Counted from the stretch's first letter, positions 45,625 through 55,249 are shown. The stretch is 64,000 nucleotides of DNA from WVXP01 sp964348095 (GCA_964348095.1 CAYGBK010000129.1:1-64000), one strand, 5' to 3'. The notes: a model not told the origin generated them from the sequence alone. Numbers and translations are program-made.

Positions 45625-46626
45625 CTACCTCATCGCCGGGACATCTCCGAGGCTGAACTCGAGCCCTATTCCTCTGGCGGTAGCGTTATGATAGGCCAGT
45701 CGGGCCGTGACCAGATCTTCTAATGCGAATCCCACGGATTCAAAGAGCGTGATCTCGTCGTTTCTCGTCCGGCCCGGCTTTTTTCTTAAAACGATTTCGC
45801 CTAAATCGGCATGAATACTCTGCTTGGAAAGCTGCCCTCTCTTTATCGGGATGAGCAGATCCCCAGCCTCGGCCATGCATCCCTCATAGGTGTCCACGAC
45901 GATGCGCGCACTTTTGACGGTGACTTCATCCACTTCCCGCATTTCTGGCGTATAGGCTCCAACGGCATTGATGTGGGTGCCAGGTCTGAGATCCTTGCCG
46001 TTGAAAACAGGTTTAGACGAGGTTGTCACTGTGACCAGAATGTCTGATTCCGTAACAACCTCCCGGGGAGAGTTCGTGATATCGACAGGGATGTTCAAAA
46101 TCTTCGAGGTCTCGCGAGAGAACCTCAGGGCACTCTCTTTAACCTTGTCATAGGCGAGTATTCTCTCGACAGGTCTGACCGCGCAAATCGCCTCGGCTTG
46201 AAAGGGCGCCTGAGCTCCCGTCCCAATAATTCCCAAAACCGTTGATTCCTCCCGTGCAAGGTGTTTCGTCGCCACCGCTGAGGCTGCGCCTGTTCTAACA
46301 GCAGTTAAAAAGATCCCATCCATGATTGCGAGGAGTTGGCCCGTTTGGGGATCATTGAGAACGTAAATCGACTGGAGGGTAGAAATCCCCAGTTTGGGGT
46401 TTTCCGGGAAAACCGAAATCACTTTGGTCCCAAAAGAGTCCTCCTTTTCGAGGTAGGCAGGCATGTACAGAAAGATTCCATCTGCCTTGTCAATTCTTAC
46501 CGACATTCGGACGGGAACAAGACATTGCCCTTTTCCATACTCGCTAAACCCATTCTCGACAGCACGGATAATGTCAGACATCATGAGCACCTGTCTCATT
46601 TCTTCATGTGATAGTAATATTGCCAT
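45625..46626 (-). CDS. Ornithine cyclodeaminase / mu-crystallin family protein
   Basis: The 333 residues have the substrate-binding N-terminus (MSVRIDKADGIFLYMPAYL-like segment near 41-60), the NAD motif GIIGTGAQAPFQAEA (near 133) and HINAVGAYTPEMREVD. Members include ornithine cyclodeaminase, alanine dehydrogenase and ketimine reductases. The catalytic Asp expected near residue 230 may be in VVDTYEG. The activity cannot be chosen. It lies 48 bases downstream of an FAD amino-acid oxidase-like gene, so the pair may handle an imino or amino acid. Confidence 0.9.
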   Translation of the reverse strand: MAILLSHEEMRQVLMMSDIIRAVENGFSEYGKGQCLVPVRMSVRIDKADGIFLYMPAYLEKEDSFGTKVISVFPENPKLGISTLQSIYVLNDPQTGQLLAIMDGIFLTAVRTGAASAVATKHLAREESTVLGIIGTGAQAPFQAEAICAVRPVERILAYDKVKESALRFSRETSKILNIPVDITNSPREVVTESDILVTVTTSSKPVFNGKDLRPGTHINAVGAYTPEMREVDEVTVKSARIVVDTYEGCMAEAGDLLIPIKRGQLSKQSIHADLGEIVLRKKPGRTRNDEITLFESVGFALEDLVTARLAYHNATARGIGLEFSLGDVPAMR

Positions 46627-46674
46627 CTCATCATTCTCCCGAGGGATCGCCTGTTGTTATGAAAAGGGATCTCT

Positions 46675-47847
46675 CTAGACCACCTCTTGTTCTATCACCA
46701 AATTCCCCGTCAATACCCTCTCGTAGCTCAGCGGATTCAGATCGACCGTTTCGTAACGACCGAGGCGAATCAGTTCGGACATGCCTTTCCCGATGGCGGG
46801 GGCCTGTTGAAAACCATGGCCACTGAAACCGATGGCCATATAAAACCCCTCCAGATCTGGATGCGCTCCGATGAGAGCGTTGTTGTCGAGCCGGTTTATG
46901 GCATAGAGGCCAGCCCACCCCCGGATCAATTTTAGCCGGTCGAAAACTGGAACCCGGTTGGCCAAAATGGGCCACATGTCGTTGTTGAAAAAGGCCTTGT
47001 CTACCGTGAAGTTGAAGCCAGGAGGTTCATCCACAATTGACTTGCCAGTCATGATGATGCGGCCGGTTTCATGCCGAAAATAGAGACCTGTCACATCGAT
47101 AACCAGCGGGAGATCGTAATCGAAAATCACACCGGGTTGAAATACATAAGCCATTCTCCGAACCGGGTCAATTGGGAGTTCTACCCCAGCCATGAGGCCT
47201 ACTTCGGCAGCCCAGGGGCCAGCCGAATCGACAACGATAGCCCCGGTGTAGGTATCTCCCTTCCGTGTCACGATACCAGTGACCCGGTCTCCATCTCTGT
47301 TGATTCTGGTTACCTCATCGGTTATGTAGGTCACACCGAGGCTTCTAGCCTTTCTGCCATATCCTTGTAGCGTTCCGTAGGGATCGAGATATCCATCGCC
47401 AGGGCTAAAGGAGGAACCCACGAGATCGTTGATCTTGAGGTGTGGAACGATCTTCAGAGATTCCTCAGGTGTCAGAAGCGCCACGTCCACCCCAAGTTTC
47501 GTTTGGAATTCATGGTGACTGTTCATAAGGGGCCAGTTTTTTTCGTTGGCTAGGAAAAGATACCCCCGTTGTTGAAACTCGACGTGTGCTTTTTCTCCAT
47601 CCACCGCCATGGTCTGGTCAAACTCCTTGTAAAACTGAACCCCGTACTGGGAGATGCGAACATTTACTTCAGTGCTGAACTGCCGGCGAATTCCGCCCGC
47701 ACTTAGGGTTGTGGAGGAGAATTCATAGGTTGGGTCTCTCTCGAAGACAGCAATGGTGCCGTCGAAATGGTCGTTTGCGAGGTTGTAAGCAATGCTAGAA
47801 CCGATAATTCCCCCGCCGACAATCAGAACATCATAGGGTGAAGGCAT
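46675..47847 (-). CDS. FAD-dependent oxidoreductase, DAO/sarcosine oxidase beta-like
   Basis: The 390 residues have an N-terminal FAD-binding motif (VLIVGGGIIGSSIAYNLA), the substrate-domain segment GYLFLANEK and a C-terminal YMAIGFSGHGFQQAPAIGK motif characteristic of the glycine/sarcosine/proline oxidase group. It oxidises a secondary or D-amino acid; the acceptor is unknown. ATG 47847 has GGAAGAGGTGG upstream. It is probably co-transcribed with the cyclodeaminase-family gene. Confidence 0.9.
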   Translation of the reverse strand: MPSPYDVLIVGGGIIGSSIAYNLANDHFDGTIAVFERDPTYEFSSTTLSAGGIRRQFSTEVNVRISQYGVQFYKEFDQTMAVDGEKAHVEFQQRGYLFLANEKNWPLMNSHHEFQTKLGVDVALLTPEESLKIVPHLKINDLVGSSFSPGDGYLDPYGTLQGYGRKARSLGVTYITDEVTRINRDGDRVTGIVTRKGDTYTGAIVVDSAGPWAAEVGLMAGVELPIDPVRRMAYVFQPGVIFDYDLPLVIDVTGLYFRHETGRIIMTGKSIVDEPPGFNFTVDKAFFNNDMWPILANRVPVFDRLKLIRGWAGLYAINRLDNNALIGAHPDLEGFYMAIGFSGHGFQQAPAIGKGMSELIRLGRYETVDLNPLSYERVLTGNLVIEQEVV

Positions 47848-48034
47848 TGACCACCTCTTCCAGGGGTTCACGGGTCGTTAGACCTGGACGTGATGATTAA
47901 GAAAGGTAATCTGAAGTATGTATTTACTATATGTCGGTGAGGAGTGACCATGTCAAGGATAAAATAAGAGGCGTTTCTTGGCTTTTAGGACATAGAAATT
48001 TCTAACCAGCTCATGCCGCCACACAGTTTTGAAC

Positions 48035-48600
48035 CTTCCCGTAAGGCCATCATTTCTCTCCCCTTCTCTTCTCTCCGGTTGACCCTCTTCCCGCCCCTGA
48101 CCGCGCAGGCGGGAAACGGATTGTTGCACAAATTCCTTAAACCAATCGTGTCGAAGTTATTTCCAGAGTATTCCATCAGAAAGCAGGAAAGGAAACTCTG
48201 GGCGCGAATCAAGATTTTTTCGTCAGAAATATCCAAGCACGGAGACCGTCTCCAGAACCTCTCACAGAGCAGGCGGAGCCTCAGAGAGAACTTCCTCTGG
48301 ATTGGTGAGGTGCCAATCCAGAGTAAACCGCTTGGCCTAATTTTTCCTCTCAAAAAACTAGGACAAAAGCCTGATCCATTGATCTTCATGCTCCGCGAAC
48401 TCTGAGAGCTCAAGCGATCTCTCGCAGATTTCTGTGGGGGAGAGCGGGCGAGAGAAACTGGTGCTTTAGTGGAAGTCCGCTTTCATTAGACAGAAGTCGG
48501 GAAAGGGGGGATTTCGAAACGGCCCGGACAGTAGCGACTCTATTGTTATGCGAATGTCCCTCTGGGGCAAGAGCGTCTGCCAGACAGGGGAACTCCTGTA
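48035..48600 (-). repeat. Dispersed intergenic repeat, inverted copy C
   Basis: The 969 bases from 47848 to 48816 hold no credible gene; a 142-codon minus frame (47985-48413) runs through repeat sequence. On the minus strand, 48509-48600 matches block 1 of copies A and B (CAGACGCTCTTGCCCC, GAGGGACATTCGCATAA, CCGTTTCGAAATCCCC). 48061-48110 matches block 4 of copy A (CAGGGGCGGGAAGAGGGTCA). The middle is unlike the others and contains a perfect hairpin (48295-48323), so blocks are shuffled. Confidence 0.7.
48295..48323. other. Perfect 11-bp hairpin inside repeat copy C
   Basis: CTCTGGATTGG (48295-48305) and CCAATCCAGAG (48313-48323) pair without mismatch around a 7-base loop. There is no T tract on either side, so it is not a standard terminator. 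It may be a folding element of the repeat. Confidence 0.6.
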
Positions 48601-48736
48601 TGACATCTAGCCGTTTCCCAGATTGACAGAATGGCGGAAATAGGCTCACCGCAGAAGCCGAATGCGGAGGAGGCAGAACCTTTGTGCGATGATCGATCCT
48701 CTGAAAAACTGAATCAGGTGCTCCAGAGGAATCGTC

Positions 48737-48777
48737 CCTTACCATGTCAAGATGATGTTATAATGGGTATGGTAAGG
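48737..48777 (+). promoter_or_regulatory. Extended -10 promoter framed by a 9-bp inverted repeat
   Basis: TGTTATAAT (48756-48764) is a perfect extended -10 element. CCTTACCAT (48737-48745) and ATGGTAAGG (48769-48777) are exact inverted repeats on both sides, 23 bases apart. A dimeric repressor could bind both arms and cover the promoter. Transcription would start near 48771, within the right arm, about 46 bases before the phosphodiesterase ATG. Confidence 0.6.
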
Positions 48778-48816
48778 AGACCGTGAATAGATTTTCTAAT
48801 TTGACGGGGAAGGACA

Positions 48817-49296
48817 ATGATCCGGCTTGGCGTGATCTCTGACACCCACTTGAATTCTCCCGACACCAGTCTTGAACGAATCGTGCGAGAATGTTTTTTC
48901 GACGTCGATATGATTCTTCATTTGGGTGACTATGTGAGTTACAGCGTCGCTGCTTATCTCATGGGCCATAAGAAAGTCATCGGTGTGGTTGGCAACATGG
49001 ATGCACGAGAGGTACGCGACGCTTTTCCGATCAAAGATGTGGTAGAGATCGATAAGTTCAGAATCGGAATGATTCACGGGTGGGGGCCGCCTTTCGGATT
49101 GGAAAGGAAAATTCGGAGGGAATTCGATGACGTTCATGTCATCCTTTACGGCCATACCCACAGGGCCGTGAACCACCGAAAAGAGGGTATTCTATTCTTT
49201 AACCCGGGATCGGCAAGTCGGTCATATTTTGGAGATCCTACGGTTGGTATCCTCTCAATCACAAACGTTATTCGGGGCGAGATTGTTTCTCTCTGA
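48817..49296 (+). CDS. YfcE/MJ0936-type metallophosphodiesterase
   Basis: The 159 residues keep the calcineurin-like metal ligands: SDTHLNS, LHLGDYV, VVGNMDAR, IHGWGPP and YGHTHRAV. Members are small Mn- or Ni-dependent phosphodiesterases of uncertain natural substrate. GGGGAAGGACA gives a strong ribosome site. It appears to be transcribed alone from the extended -10 promoter. A perfect 12-base palindrome (CTACTTAAGTAG, 49469-49480) lies in the gap before the convergent PilZ gene. Confidence 0.93.
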   Translation: MIRLGVISDTHLNSPDTSLERIVRECFFDVDMILHLGDYVSYSVAAYLMGHKKVIGVVGNMDAREVRDAFPIKDVVEIDKFRIGMIHGWGPPFGLERKIRREFDDVHVILYGHTHRAVNHRKEGILFFNPGSASRSYFGDPTVGILSITNVIRGEIVSL

Positions 49297-49512
49297 TGGG
49301 CGAGGAAGGGATGAACGTCACCAGGTACTGGGATCATCTGGGCCATCTCTCCGAATCTCGAAAAAAATGTGATTCCCTGGGGTTATCGCCGACATCAAGA
49401 AAGGATGACAGACATTTGAACAGTTGGACAAGATACATGTGAGGTCCGATATCATTTATGAAGTTAATCTACTTAAGTAGTTAAAATGAATTATGAATCC
49501 ATTTCTTGGGGA

Positions 49513-49932
49513 TCAGACTATCGAGTCGATAAAATCATGCCAGCTCTTTCGATCTTTCTCCATTATCTCGGTGAAGAAGATTCCGGCTGAAAAGGGTCTT
49601 GCGGATAACCAGCGGGATTCCTCGTTGTGCCAGACTACCCTTCCTATGGCGTTGACGTGCTCATTTCTCGTTGGAAGTTTGATCTGGAGTGAAAGAATCA
49701 TATGGGGCTCCATAGCCTTTGCGAAAACGTTTAGGCCATCCACTATGAGCATATGAGTCTGCAGACAGATTCCCTGCCTCGAAATATCTCTGGTTTCTCC
49801 GTGTATCAGGCGAGAAATATCTCGGCCGTCGGAGTCTATCAACCGAAAAAAGACTGGCACGGTTCCCTTGACTCGAAAAAACCGCCGCCGCTCGACGTCT
49901 CTATACCCCCGGCTGGTTGTCGCTGAATCCAT
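49513..49932 (-). CDS. PilZ-domain protein
   Basis: The 139 residues have the cyclic-di-GMP binding pattern: basic RxxxR-like start (ERRRFFRVKG, about 13-22), then D-x-S-x2-G in RDISRQGICL, followed by beta-barrel strands ending FFTEI. It should bind cyclic-di-GMP, whose turnover is also suggested by the HD-GYP gene. GGAGGAAAAGA precedes ATG 49932. It lies 53 bases after the kinase gene and is likely in its transcript. Confidence 0.88.
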   Translation of the reverse strand: MDSATTSRGYRDVERRRFFRVKGTVPVFFRLIDSDGRDISRLIHGETRDISRQGICLQTHMLIVDGLNVFAKAMEPHMILSLQIKLPTRNEHVNAIGRVVWHNEESRWLSARPFSAGIFFTEIMEKDRKSWHDFIDSIV

Positions 49933-49985
49933 TCTTTTCCTCCGAGAGGAGAAACCCTGTGGTTGTTCGTTTAGGTCCTCGAGGG

Positions 49986-51806
49986 TCAGGACTTACCTAG
50001 TTTTTTCATGAGATCGAGTACCTGTCTGTTCTTGGGATCGAACTTCAGGATCTTCCTGAAGACCCTCAGGGCTTTCTTCTTTTCCCCCATCTTGAAATAG
50101 CTGAGTCCGAGATTAAAGTATGCATCTTTCATATAGGGAGGTTTTAATTCGATAACGCTCTCGAATTCTTCCGCAGCGAGAAGATATGCTTTCTTTCTGT
50201 AATAGAGATAACCAAGGTTGAAATGGGCATCCGGGAAATCAGGTTTCCTTTCAATTGCTTTCTGGTAGCTCAGGATGGCTTTCCGGTGTTTTTTCATGCC
50301 GGTCAGAAGCCGTGCCATCTCGAAATGGGCCTCGAAGTTCTCAGGGTCCATTTCAGAGGCTCTCCTGAAGTCCTCCAGTGCAGAATCTGGCGAGTGGTCT
50401 ATCTTCTCCTTTCCCCTGGACAGGAAGGCTTTGGCAAAAGCCGGCTCGTATTGCTTGACAAACCGAGGATCGTCCGAGCGGACCTCGTCAAACATCGCGA
50501 TGGCTCCCTCCAAGTCCCCCTGTGCGAGAAGAAGGGATGCCTCTTTGATCTTTGCCTCAAGCAGTGAATTCCTCTCATTGATCCCCATGAGGACGGGCGG
50601 ATCCCCTGTGGATTTTGTCATCCTTCCGTGGAATCCCAACAGTATCGGGGAGAGATTGATCATCCCGTAGACGGCGAGGGAGAGTATTCCGACTCCGCCG
50701 GCCCGGATAAGGTTTTTCTTCATCCTGGGGAAGAATTGTCCAAGACTATCTTTGGTTGAGGACCCTAAACCTGGCGATGTCTTGATCTCTTCCCTTATTC
50801 GCTGTTTCTCATGGTGCCTAACCAGGGTTGACTCTTTCTGGATCTCCTCTTCTTCTTCTCGGATTTCTTGCTCGAAGTTTTCCTGAATGTAACTCCTCAA
50901 ATCAGTTGGCCCGAGATACGCCTGCTGACGGTCAAGATAGCCTGTGATGTCATCATGCAATTCCTCTCCTGTCTGGTACCGTTTGTCAGGGTCTCGCTCG
51001 AGGGTTTTAGAGAGTATGGTGTCAACCCTGTCGGGAATCGAAGGGACCTGTTGAGAGGGACGATCGATTTCGCACGCCTTGACTTTTTCGATAATCTCGA
51101 ACTCTGATGCCCCTTGGAACACCCTCTGGCCAGTGAGTAGCTCATACATGACGATACCCAATGAGAACAAATCCGAACGCTGATCGATAGGCGTTCCCAA
51201 TACCTGTTCCGGTGACATATAAGGGATCTTTCCCTTGAATACTCCGGATTTTGTCTCGGAACTTTGAAAGGTGGCCTTGGCGATACCGAAGTCGACGAGC
51301 TTTACCTCTCCCTCATAGGAGACGAGTATATTCTGAGGACTGATGTCCCGATGGATTATGTTCAGCGTTTCGTTGCCTGTTCCTTTCTTCCGATGCGCGT
51401 AATCGAGGCCCATACTAGCCCGACCAATGATGTAAAGAGCGAGATTCACCGGAACAATCTGTCCTTCGATCTTGGCCTGCATCGCCTTGAGGCTTTTTCC
51501 CCATACATACTCCATCGCAAGGTAGTATGTCTCTTCAAATTTCCCAAAATCAAAGATCTGGACGATGTTTTCATGGGTCAGCTGTGCGGCGATCTTGGCC
51601 TCGTCTATGAACATGGAAACAAAATCCCCGTCGCTGGATAGATGTGGCAGAATTCTCTTGATGGCGAGGATTTTCTCGAATCCTTCCACCCCCACTCGTC
51701 GTCTGGCTCGGAAAAGCTCAGCCATTCCACCCAACGCTATTCTTCTGGTCAGGTAGTATTCTCCGTACACATGGACGGCTTGATCGTCTTGGCTTTTCTG
51801 GGCCAT
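49986..51806 (-). CDS. Eukaryotic-type Ser/Thr kinase with membrane anchor and TPR tail
   Basis: The 606 residues start with a kinase domain (about 15-290): glycine loop IALGGMAELFRAR, catalytic HRDISPQN, DFGIAKA and the APE-like YMSPEQ. A single membrane helix (about 370-390) leads to an external region of four or more TPR repeats (about 430-600). It therefore senses or assembles something outside with its TPRs. ATG 51806 has AAGGA eight bases upstream; the ATG at 51824 is less likely. Neighbours are an exported protein and a PilZ protein. Confidence 0.93.
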   Translation of the reverse strand: MAQKSQDDQAVHVYGEYYLTRRIALGGMAELFRARRRVGVEGFEKILAIKRILPHLSSDGDFVSMFIDEAKIAAQLTHENIVQIFDFGKFEETYYLAMEYVWGKSLKAMQAKIEGQIVPVNLALYIIGRASMGLDYAHRKKGTGNETLNIIHRDISPQNILVSYEGEVKLVDFGIAKATFQSSETKSGVFKGKIPYMSPEQVLGTPIDQRSDLFSLGIVMYELLTGQRVFQGASEFEIIEKVKACEIDRPSQQVPSIPDRVDTILSKTLERDPDKRYQTGEELHDDITGYLDRQQAYLGPTDLRSYIQENFEQEIREEEEEIQKESTLVRHHEKQRIREEIKTSPGLGSSTKDSLGQFFPRMKKNLIRAGGVGILSLAVYGMINLSPILLGFHGRMTKSTGDPPVLMGINERNSLLEAKIKEASLLLAQGDLEGAIAMFDEVRSDDPRFVKQYEPAFAKAFLSRGKEKIDHSPDSALEDFRRASEMDPENFEAHFEMARLLTGMKKHRKAILSYQKAIERKPDFPDAHFNLGYLYYRKKAYLLAAEEFESVIELKPPYMKDAYFNLGLSYFKMGEKKKALRVFRKILKFDPKNRQVLDLMKKLGKS

Positions 51807-51988
51807 CAATCGAATCCTTCTCACTGGAAACTGGTTCCCATATCCACATTAGACGGGATTTGGAGTAACCAAAGGCCGAGATAATGATGGGCTAGCCAGA
51901 ATTGTCACGCGACCGCGAGACCCATGTCTCATAAAATGAGAGGGATCTAAATGCGATCGAGACTGAAAGTCCTGTTTGTGCGTGTTGT

Positions 51989-52708
51989 TTACTTGGGCCC
52001 CACGGGCTCCAGATCTATAGCCTTCTGTGCCTTCCGTTTCACTTTCCGGAGCTTTTTCGGTGGTCTCTTCTCCTGTAACACCTGCTCCATGTCGGATATT
52101 AAAGCCGGGATAATCTCCTCGAGAGAATTGCCAATCTGCTCGACCATGGCGCGTCGCCTGGATTTGCCTATCGACTTGACCTTGACACGGGTTCGAGAGT
52201 GATAGTCTTTGGTGAACAGGATCTTCCGCGGCTTCTGTTGATGAAGCTTCGCTGAAAAAGCGACATCTCCATATATCAAACGACCCAGGAGACCCACTCT
52301 CTCCGTCCGTCCATGAAAGGATCTCAGTTTCAATTCGAGAACCAGCCCACTTCGCAGGTCTTTCCTGACCACCTTCCGAAACAAAAAGGATACAGCCAAT
52401 TCCCGCATCAGGAGCCGTTCGAGCATTTGGGGAACCGGCTCCATCCACAGGGCATCGGTTGTCACCAATGTGGGCTTGCCCGTAGGCTCCTCTTCGACCT
52501 GCGGACCACGGTCGTCGAGGACGTTGATCTGAAGGAGATCTTTATGCTGCCTCTTTGCCTGATACTCCGAATAGGTATAGAGACGGTAGTCGTTCACCAT
52601 GTTATATGTGCTATCCGCCCTGACCGTCGAGGAAACGGTGAGGCCCATTACCGCGAATGCGATGAGGAGTGCGCCGACAGGTCGATATCGTTCAGTCATC
52701 ATTTTCAT
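51989..52708 (-). CDS. Exported protein, possibly PqiC/ABC auxiliary-like
   Basis: The 239 residues start with a signal peptide (ALLIAFAVMGLTVSSTVRA; no lipobox). The core pattern (ALWMEPVPQMLERLLMRELA, then LVLELKLRSFHG and later paired strands with IIPALISDMEQVL) resembles the ABC_trans_aux/PqiC fold that helps lipid transport systems, but those are usually lipoproteins. The tail is very basic (about 215-230). Start codon is uncertain among three nearby ATGs. Upstream of the kinase gene, possibly the same transcript. Confidence 0.6.
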   Translation of the reverse strand: MKMMTERYRPVGALLIAFAVMGLTVSSTVRADSTYNMVNDYRLYTYSEYQAKRQHKDLLQINVLDDRGPQVEEEPTGKPTLVTTDALWMEPVPQMLERLLMRELAVSFLFRKVVRKDLRSGLVLELKLRSFHGRTERVGLLGRLIYGDVAFSAKLHQQKPRKILFTKDYHSRTRVKVKSIGKSRRRAMVEQIGNSLEEIIPALISDMEQVLQEKRPPKKLRKVKRKAQKAIDLEPVGPK

Positions 52709-52843
52709 AATCGGCAAAAATAGATATAAATTAAGCCCCAAGAACCCGGACTGACCTGGTCTCGTTGGGTTTTTTGAGTCCCCGTGCGGGCGAACGGGTC
52801 TACCCAGAGGGAGGTGGAGGTCCTTTGAACGAAAAACGAACGA

Positions 52844-52972
52844 TCAGGTCAATCCCCTAGCTCGTCTCCTAAGTCTGACCCTGAGTCGTTTCAGGAATTC
52901 TTCCACTCGATCCTCTTTTTGTGAAAGCCGTTTATGGGATCGCTTAAGTTGACTCCGCTGTTCTCGATCCAT
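52844..52972 (-). CDS. Candidate 42-residue basic peptide
   Basis: A short minus-strand frame begins MDREQRSQLKRSHKRLSQKE and ends RRRARGLT, with AGGGGA seven bases before ATG. It is very basic and helical. No family is recognised and it may be chance. The rest of 52742-53209 holds no gene I can support. Confidence 0.28.
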   Translation of the reverse strand: MDREQRSQLKRSHKRLSQKEDRVEEFLKRLRVRLRRRARGLT

Positions 52973-53209
52973 TGTGTGTGTCCCCTGGTCTTTGAGTGAG
53001 ATGTGAAAAGGTCCGTGAATTCTCAGAACGAGGTAGAGTTATGCATCTTTCATACCAACTGGGATTGGCCGATTTGCGGGGTCATCGTCTCACCACATAG
53101 GGAGAGGCAACCCCGCTCTGGAATTGCAGGAGTTCTTAGAACCACAATCTCTGGACAGAATGTGACCCTCATGGGAGGGAGCACCTGTCGCCGCGCGGTA
53201 GATCTAGCC

Positions 53210-53226
53210 TTGGCCCAATAATTGCT
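53210..53226 (+). promoter_or_regulatory. Sigma-54 (-24/-12) promoter of the HDOD-receiver gene
   Basis: TTGGCCCAATAATTGCT has GG (53212-53213) and GC (53224-53225) exactly 10 bases apart, TGGC at -24 and a perfect TTGCT at -12. Transcription would start near 53236, about 30 bases before GTG 53266, which has TAAGGAG upstream. Confidence 0.7.
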
Positions 53227-53265
53227 GAAGTCTTTTTAGCTTTTTGGTGTAAGGAGACTGCCACC

Positions 53266-54629
53266 GTGAAACCCGCAGGAGACAGAAGAAAAGCTTTTGT
53301 AGAGAGAATGGGAACTGTCACCATCAATATGGAAGAGTACCAACAGGCCGGGATCGACATGTCCGTGTTGAAGCTCGTGATCAGTAAGATTGAAGACCTC
53401 CCACCCCTACCCCTTATCGTTCAAAAGGTTCTCACTCTCACACAAACTGAAAATGCAAATACCGACGAGTTGACAAAAGTCATTTCGAATAATCAGGCTT
53501 TGACAGCAAAGCTTCTGCGAGTCGTTAATTAACCTTTTTATCATGTCTCGTCCGTGGTAGATTCCATTCCCCATGCCGTCATTCTCCTGGGATTCCGAGG
53601 TGTAAGGGATCTTGCCCTGGGACTTTCGACGATCGAGACGTTCAAGGAGTCGGAGAAAAACAAGTTTCTGCCGAGGCAGAAGTTCTGGGAACACTCAATT
53701 GGTTGTGCGCTCTGTTGCAAGGCCGTGACCGATAGAATTCGCTACAAGAATCCAGAAGAAGCATTTGTCGGCGGGCTACTTCATGACATTGGCAGGATGG
53801 TATTTACCCAATTCTTTGCAGGATCATTCAGCGATGCTGTGAAGGAGTCTCATATGGGGAGACGGCCCCTCGTGGATGTGGAGAAGGAGGAGGTGGGAAT
53901 CCTCATACTGCGGTCGGAAAACTGCTCCTCCAAAAATGGAATCTTCCACCAATCCTCGCAGATGCCGTGGACCGCCATCACAAACCGCTGAATGATGGAG
54001 CGGGCCAATCGAAGATCAGCATACCCTTTATCATAATGGCTGCGGACACCCTGACAAAAATCGCCGGTATCGGTTTTGGAGGTGACAGGTACATTCATGC
54101 GATAGACCAGAACATCTGAGAAAACATCCCTATCCAGGAAGAAGAATATTTAAAGATCATTTCAAATCTGTCGGAGGAAGTTGAAGAGACCAAAGGGTTT
54201 TTCGGAATAAAAGATGACCAGCCGTCATCTCGACAGCCGGGGTTTCAGCAGAAAGAGGGGCCTCCGCCGAGGCTCGCCTTCTAAACAAACACCGAACTGG
54301 ATTCCTTCATTCCAGAAAGAATGGCCCTGAGACAGTTCTTCGAAGTTCAATCCTTCCAAAGGAACGGAGATTCAGAGGGGACTATCGAAAGCCTTAAGCC
54401 CGACATGCTGTTCATCGATCTGTCCTCTGAACAAAGGAACGAAGCAATATCTGAAACCCTGAAGGCTTATCGTCGTGTCACTGCCAGCCCGATCATCCTT
54501 CAACTCTCTAGAAACGTCTCAGAGGAGACACAGAAAAAATCGGCCAGGATTGGCATATTCTTCCTATCAACACCTTTTTGTCCTGAGCAATTGGCCGTCT
54601 GCCTGGGCAAGGCAAATGCCACCGGGTAA
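53266..54629 (+). pseudogene. Decayed HDOD-receiver signalling gene
   Basis: The frame from GTG 53266 gives a typical HDOD start (IEDLPPLPLIVQKVL ... ALTAKLLRVVN). TAA 53530-53532 sits where Ser is usual; the same frame goes on SIPHAVILLGFRGVRDLALG and LLHDIGR. A missing C near 53901 shifts the frame, which then reads PHTAVGKLLLQKWNLPPILA and DAVDRHH. TGA 54117 and TAA 54282 follow. The tail (54285-54629) is a receiver remnant (RMALRQFFE, MLFIDLSS). Four lesions and both stop types argue for decay. The sigma-54 promoter upstream is intact. Confidence 0.85.
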
Positions 54630-54630
54630 G

Positions 54631-55021
54631 GTGGGGCTTCTGCGCGCCGTCACTGTCTTTATCTTTTCTATCTCCATAGCTTGCAGAGCGATACAAAAAC
54701 TCATCCCTACCAATTTGACCCGTCCTACGGTGAGTCGACGCCCCGAGAAGAAAGCCAGCCTATTTGTTTTCTTTGAGCCAAGGCGGGAGGGATCAAGAAC
54801 AACGGAGTTTCAGAGCCTCAGCGCAGCTGTCCCCCCAACCAGAGCGGATCCCTGTAAGGGTCGGCTTTTCCCCACAAGTTCAGGAAGAAACGGCTCCCCT
54901 GGTTTCCCCCGATTCCTCCGCTTCTAAATCTCCTGATCTCTCTCCAATCGATCCTGCAAACGATCATCGGCCCCTTGTTCAGGGTCTTACGGGCCCACCG
55001 GAAGTCTTCGGCTCTTGCTAA
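54631..55021 (+). pseudogene. Possible decayed lipoprotein gene
   Basis: GTG 54631, directly after the receiver remnant's stop, starts a lipoprotein-like signal (LLRAVTVFIFSISIAC, lipobox SIAC). The frame turns unnatural after about 45 residues, while the next frame from about 54764 is Pro/Ser-rich and open to TAA 55021. One frameshift near 54750 could join them. This is weak evidence. The remaining 55022-55249 holds a TATAAT (55144-55149) with no good -35. Confidence 0.25.
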
Positions 55022-55249
55022 TCGTCATTGAGCCCGTCTATTATAGGCCGAGGGGTTCGCGAGACCAATCTTGGGGACCGGGGACCCTAGAAAGCACAAG
55101 AGGATAAAGCTCAGAAAGAGATAGCATATCTCATTGATGGGGGATATAATCGGAGACTGCCTTGGTTCTGGCAAGAGTGAGCATCTGGATGGAGTTAGGC
55201 GCTTCGAAAAAGAGATCCGTTCAGGACCTAGAGATCGAACTGAGCTGAT

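Noticed and set aside
47985..48413. 142-codon minus-strand frame
   Set aside because: It runs through the dispersed repeat and a hairpin; composition is not protein-like.
52743..52776. Plus-strand terminator-like AACCC...GGGTT followed by T residues
   Set aside because: The stem is short and no plus-strand gene lies upstream to be terminated.
53003..53221. 72-codon plus-strand frame
   Set aside because: No family pattern, no good ribosome site, and it ends inside the sigma-54 promoter of the HDOD gene.
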